NCBI RefSeq assembly: GCF_000332135.1
Contig: NZ_KB235896.1
Coordinates: 5,227,356 to 5,291,355, forward strand
DNA from: Anabaena sp. PCC 7108
GTDB taxonomy: Bacteria > Cyanobacteriota > Cyanobacteriia > Cyanobacteriales > Nostocaceae
Length of the DNA stretch: 64,000 bases
Direction: 5' to 3'
Shown here: piece by piece, positions 61,900-64,000 of the stretch
Layout: the number at the start of each line of letters is the position of its first letter
Numbering within the stretch: position 1 is the stretch's first letter
Notes under the pieces: model-generated
The model's database searches: none
Told to the model about the DNA's origin: nothing
Seen by the model: the letters and a program-made list of their open reading frames with translations, nothing else
Position numbers and translations under genes: made by a program

Positions 61900-62439
61900 A
61901 TGGCTTGGAACAATCTCTTACAGCCTGACTTGATTTTACAAGGTTCAGTCTTGAACCTGACACCAAACACTATCCAAAAATATGGGTTGAAAGGGCTGGT
62001 GTTGGATGTGGATGACACTTTAGTGCCGATTAAAGTGAAGGAGGCTTCTCCAGAACTGCAACAGTGGGTAGAAGAAATCCGTACTTGCACTGCACTGTAC
62101 TTAGTCAGCAATAACCTGAGCGAAGGGCGAATTGGTAGTATTGCTCGTTCCCTGAACTTACCTTACTATCTGGGTGCAGCTAAACCCTCACGGCGCAAAA
62201 TCAGGGCTGCATTACGCGGAATGAGTTTACCTGTACATGAAGTGGGTATGGTAGGCGATCGCTTGTTTACTGATGTGATCGCAGGTAATCGTCTAGGAAT
62301 GTTTACCATTTTGGTGGAACCAATTGTCCATTCTGATACCATTCTCCGTTCTCATCCCATCCGTAACTTTGAAGTTTGGGTATCAGAAATATTAGGAGCC
62401 TCCATCACACCTAAGCACACAAAAATTCATAAAGATTGA
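61900..62439 (+). CDS. YqeG family HAD-type phosphatase
   Basis: The 179-residue protein has HAD motif I in LVLDVDDTLVP, motif II in LVSNN, the Lys of motif III in AAKPSRRKI and motif IV in GMVGDRLFTDVIAGN. This is the YqeG/PGP subfamily (IIIA). Some members dephosphorylate phosphatidylglycerophosphate, which would fit phosphatidylglycerol synthesis, but this has not been shown for this type. It has its own terminator. Confidence 0.9.
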   Translation: MAWNNLLQPDLILQGSVLNLTPNTIQKYGLKGLVLDVDDTLVPIKVKEASPELQQWVEEIRTCTALYLVSNNLSEGRIGSIARSLNLPYYLGAAKPSRRKIRAALRGMSLPVHEVGMVGDRLFTDVIAGNRLGMFTILVEPIVHSDTILRSHPIRNFEVWVSEILGASITPKHTKIHKD

Positions 62440-62574
62440 TAAATCATCAGCAAACTAAATCTAAAGAAATGATTAAGCTTTCTTGCTTCTGCTCAAAAAT
62501 CAGAGATTATATATGCTAATAACATCAGGGTCAGCCAAAAAAGACCCTAGCAGATAACAGATAAATATAAACCC

Positions 62575-62622
62575 GTACAGCGTCAGCCTTCACTATAGAG
62601 GGATTGGCGCTGTACAATTTTT
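62575..62622 (+). terminator. Terminator after the YqeG-type gene
   Basis: GTACAGCG (62575-62582) pairs with CGCTGTAC (62608-62615); inner GGC/GCC pairing extends it. AATTTTT follows. Confidence 0.75.
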
Positions 62623-62683
62623 AGTACTGAGTACCGAGTAGTGAGTACTGAGTAAAGGGTGTAGGAGGAGAATAACCTCTTGC

Positions 62684-62718
62684 CCAATGACCAATGACCA
62701 ATGACCAATGACCAATGA
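62684..62718. repeat. Heptamer repeat (CCAATGA)x5 at the proB start
   Basis: Five perfect copies plus a degenerate sixth run into the first codons of proB. Every copy carries an ATG. Confidence 0.95.
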
Positions 62719-63838
62719 CCAATGCCCCATGCCCAAAACAATAGTTGTTAAAATAGGCACTTCTAGCCTAACTCAACCAGAAACAGGACAACTAGCCCTT
62801 TCCACTATTGCCACTTTGACGGAAACCCTGTGCAATTTAAGACACCAAGGGCATCGCGTAATTTTAGTTTCCTCTGGTGCAGTCGGAGTAGGTTGTGCGC
62901 GGCTGGGTTTAACAGAACGTCCGAAAGCCATAGCCCTCAAACAAGCTGTAGCAGCAGTTGGGCAAGGTCGGCTCATGCGTATTTATGATGATTTATTTAG
63001 TACATTAAATCAACCTATAGCTCAAGTATTATTAACGAGAGCAGATTTAGTACAACGTAGTCGCTATCTCAATGCCTATAATACTTTTCGGGAACTGTTA
63101 GGACTGGGAGTAATTCCGGTGGTGAATGAAAATGATACAGTAGCTGTTGAAGAATTGAAATTTGGTGATAACGATACTCTTTCGGCTTTAGTAGCCAGCT
63201 TGGTTGAAGCTGATTGGTTATTTTTACTGACGGATGTTGATAAATTATATTCAGCAGATCCTCGGACTGTACCAGATGCCCGTCCCATTTCTTTAATTAG
63301 TAATATGAAAGAATTGGCGGAATTACAAATCCAAACCGGGGGACAAGGTTCACAATGGGGAACTGGGGGGATGGTGACAAAGATTTCGGCTGCTAGAATT
63401 GCGATCGCAGCTGGTGTGCGAACTGTAATTACTCAAGGGCGTTTTCCACGCAATATTGAGAAAATTATCCAAGGGGAAGCTATAGGAACGCATTTTGAAC
63501 CGCAACCAGAACCAACTTCAGCGAGAAAACGCTGGATAGCTTATGGTTTGGTTCCTACGGGGAAATTATATTTAGATGATGGGGCAATAAATGCCATTTT
63601 GCAAGCAGGAAAATCTTTGTTAGCTGCGGGAATTAAGGCTGTAGAAGGGGAGTTTGAGAATCAGGAAGCAGTACAGTTGTGCGATCGCAATGGTAACGAA
63701 ATTGCACGGGGTTTGGTGAATTATAACAGCGAAGATTTACAAAAAATTTGTGGTTATCATTCGCGGGATATTGCCGGAATTTTAGGTTATGCGGGTGCGG
63801 AAACTGTGATTCACCGGGATAATTTGGTGTTGATTTAG
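62708..63838 (+). CDS. proB: Glutamate 5-kinase with PUA domain
   Basis: The 376-residue enzyme phosphorylates glutamate in the first step of proline synthesis. The amino-acid-kinase domain (about 8-255) shows [49 protein letters not shown] and [17 protein letters not shown]-terminal PUA domain is about 285-365. The first seven residues (MTNDQCP) are encoded by the heptamer repeat, so the true start may be ATG 62729 (MPKTIVVK), giving 369 residues. No conventional ribosome binding site precedes either. proA is not in the window. Confidence 0.94.
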   Translation: MTNDQCPMPKTIVVKIGTSSLTQPETGQLALSTIATLTETLCNLRHQGHRVILVSSGAVGVGCARLGLTERPKAIALKQAVAAVGQGRLMRIYDDLFSTLNQPIAQVLLTRADLVQRSRYLNAYNTFRELLGLGVIPVVNENDTVAVEELKFGDNDTLSALVASLVEADWLFLLTDVDKLYSADPRTVPDARPISLISNMKELAELQIQTGGQGSQWGTGGMVTKISAARIAIAAGVRTVITQGRFPRNIEKIIQGEAIGTHFEPQPEPTSARKRWIAYGLVPTGKLYLDDGAINAILQAGKSLLAAGIKAVEGEFENQEAVQLCDRNGNEIARGLVNYNSEDLQKICGYHSRDIAGILGYAGAETVIHRDNLVLI

Positions 63839-63907
63839 GGATGTTTTAACGCAGAGGAACGCGGAGGTTCACGCGGAGGTTCGCGGAGTTTTTATGGAGG
63901 AGAGGTT

Positions 63908-64000
63908 ATGGTTAGAGTTTTGGAAGGTTCTTTGGGTTTACCGGAGGAGGAACAACGTTTCTACCGTCGTGGGGTTAGTTGGGAAAGGTTTCAAGCGATT
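63908..64000 (+). CDS. Uma2 (DUF820) family nuclease, 5' part only
   Basis: From ATG 63908, preceded by GGAGGAGAGG, 31 codons are visible up to the window edge. The reading EEEQRFYRRGVSWERFQAI matches the opening of Uma2-family proteins (R...GVSWE.(Y/F)). These are PD-(D/E)XK-fold proteins that occur in many copies in cyanobacteria; their biological role is unclear. Upstream, GCGGAGGTTC direct repeats separate it from proB. Confidence 0.7.
   Translation, partial: MVRVLEGSLGLPEEEQRFYRRGVSWERFQAI

Overview
This window is the chromosome of a heterocyst-forming (Nostocales-type) cyanobacterium. The evidence is a D1 photosystem II gene, a CrtR-type carotene hydroxylase, cyanobacteria-only DUF families (DUF3086, DUF3119, DUF3727, DUF1822), many GCGATCGC (HIP1) octamers, and long runs of 7-bp tandem repeats (TCATTGG, TTCGTAA, TAATTGG, CAGGAGT, CCAATGA) of the kind typical of filamentous heterocyst formers. 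Coding density is moderate. Spacers are rich in small palindromic and MITE-like elements. No rRNA, tRNA, CRISPR array or intact transposase gene was seen.

Layout. 1-5.5 kb: a Kef-type antiporter (cut by the window edge), a CPD photolyase, and the ccdA-ccs1 pair for cytochrome c maturation. 5.6-9.7 kb: an agmatinase-like ureohydrolase, a 2.1-kb non-coding stretch with four related terminator-bearing units on the minus strand (a probable small-RNA family), a MITE, and a Met/His-rich lipoprotein. 9.7-18 kb: EcfT and Der, a membrane coiled-coil/WD40 protein, and a minus-strand lipid cluster mlaE-DUF3119-DUF3086-plsY. 18-23 kb: SppA, AroH-type chorismate mutase, then small accessory genes (a minimal HExxH protein with a Cys-rich partner and a lone HicB; a DUF433/DUF5615 toxin-antitoxin pair). 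23-40 kb: crtR, psbA, HIT protein, M20 amidohydrolase, bioD, a Ser/Thr kinase, prs, a duplicated secreted protein, a sigma-like factor with a DUF1822 partner, a Gfo/Idh/MocA oxidoreductase and YifB/ComM.

40.5-52.7 kb is the most interesting region. A TetR regulator and a catalytically degraded M48-like membrane protein face a YbhGFSR-like ABC exporter (HlyD-type adaptor, twin ATPase, permease). The second permease gene is 4.7 kb further on. Between the two permeases lie three co-directional genes: a DUF2235 putative lipase, a cyclooxygenase-like fatty-acid heme dioxygenase with the YRWH signature, and a catalase-related hemoprotein with Thr-His instead of Val-His. The last two match the Nostoc linoleate 10S-dioxygenase / 10S-hydroperoxide lyase pair that makes 1-octen-3-ol. 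The layout suggests a complete release-oxidise-cleave-export oxylipin locus.

53-64 kb: a cyclic-nucleotide-domain/C39-like ABC exporter overlapping a parvulin gene (a peptide-secretion type pair), a DUF92 (VTE6-like) gene beside a COQ4-family gene, a GNAT protein, RuvX, DUF3727, a YqeG-type phosphatase, ProB, and the start of a Uma2-family gene at the right edge.

Start codons were moved inward from the longest ORF where conserved N-termini or ribosome binding sites argued for it (Der, WD40 protein, SppA, AroH, CrtR, PsbA, DUF92, catalase-related protein, DUF3727, a small membrane protein). All functional names come from motif recognition; no database search was possible.
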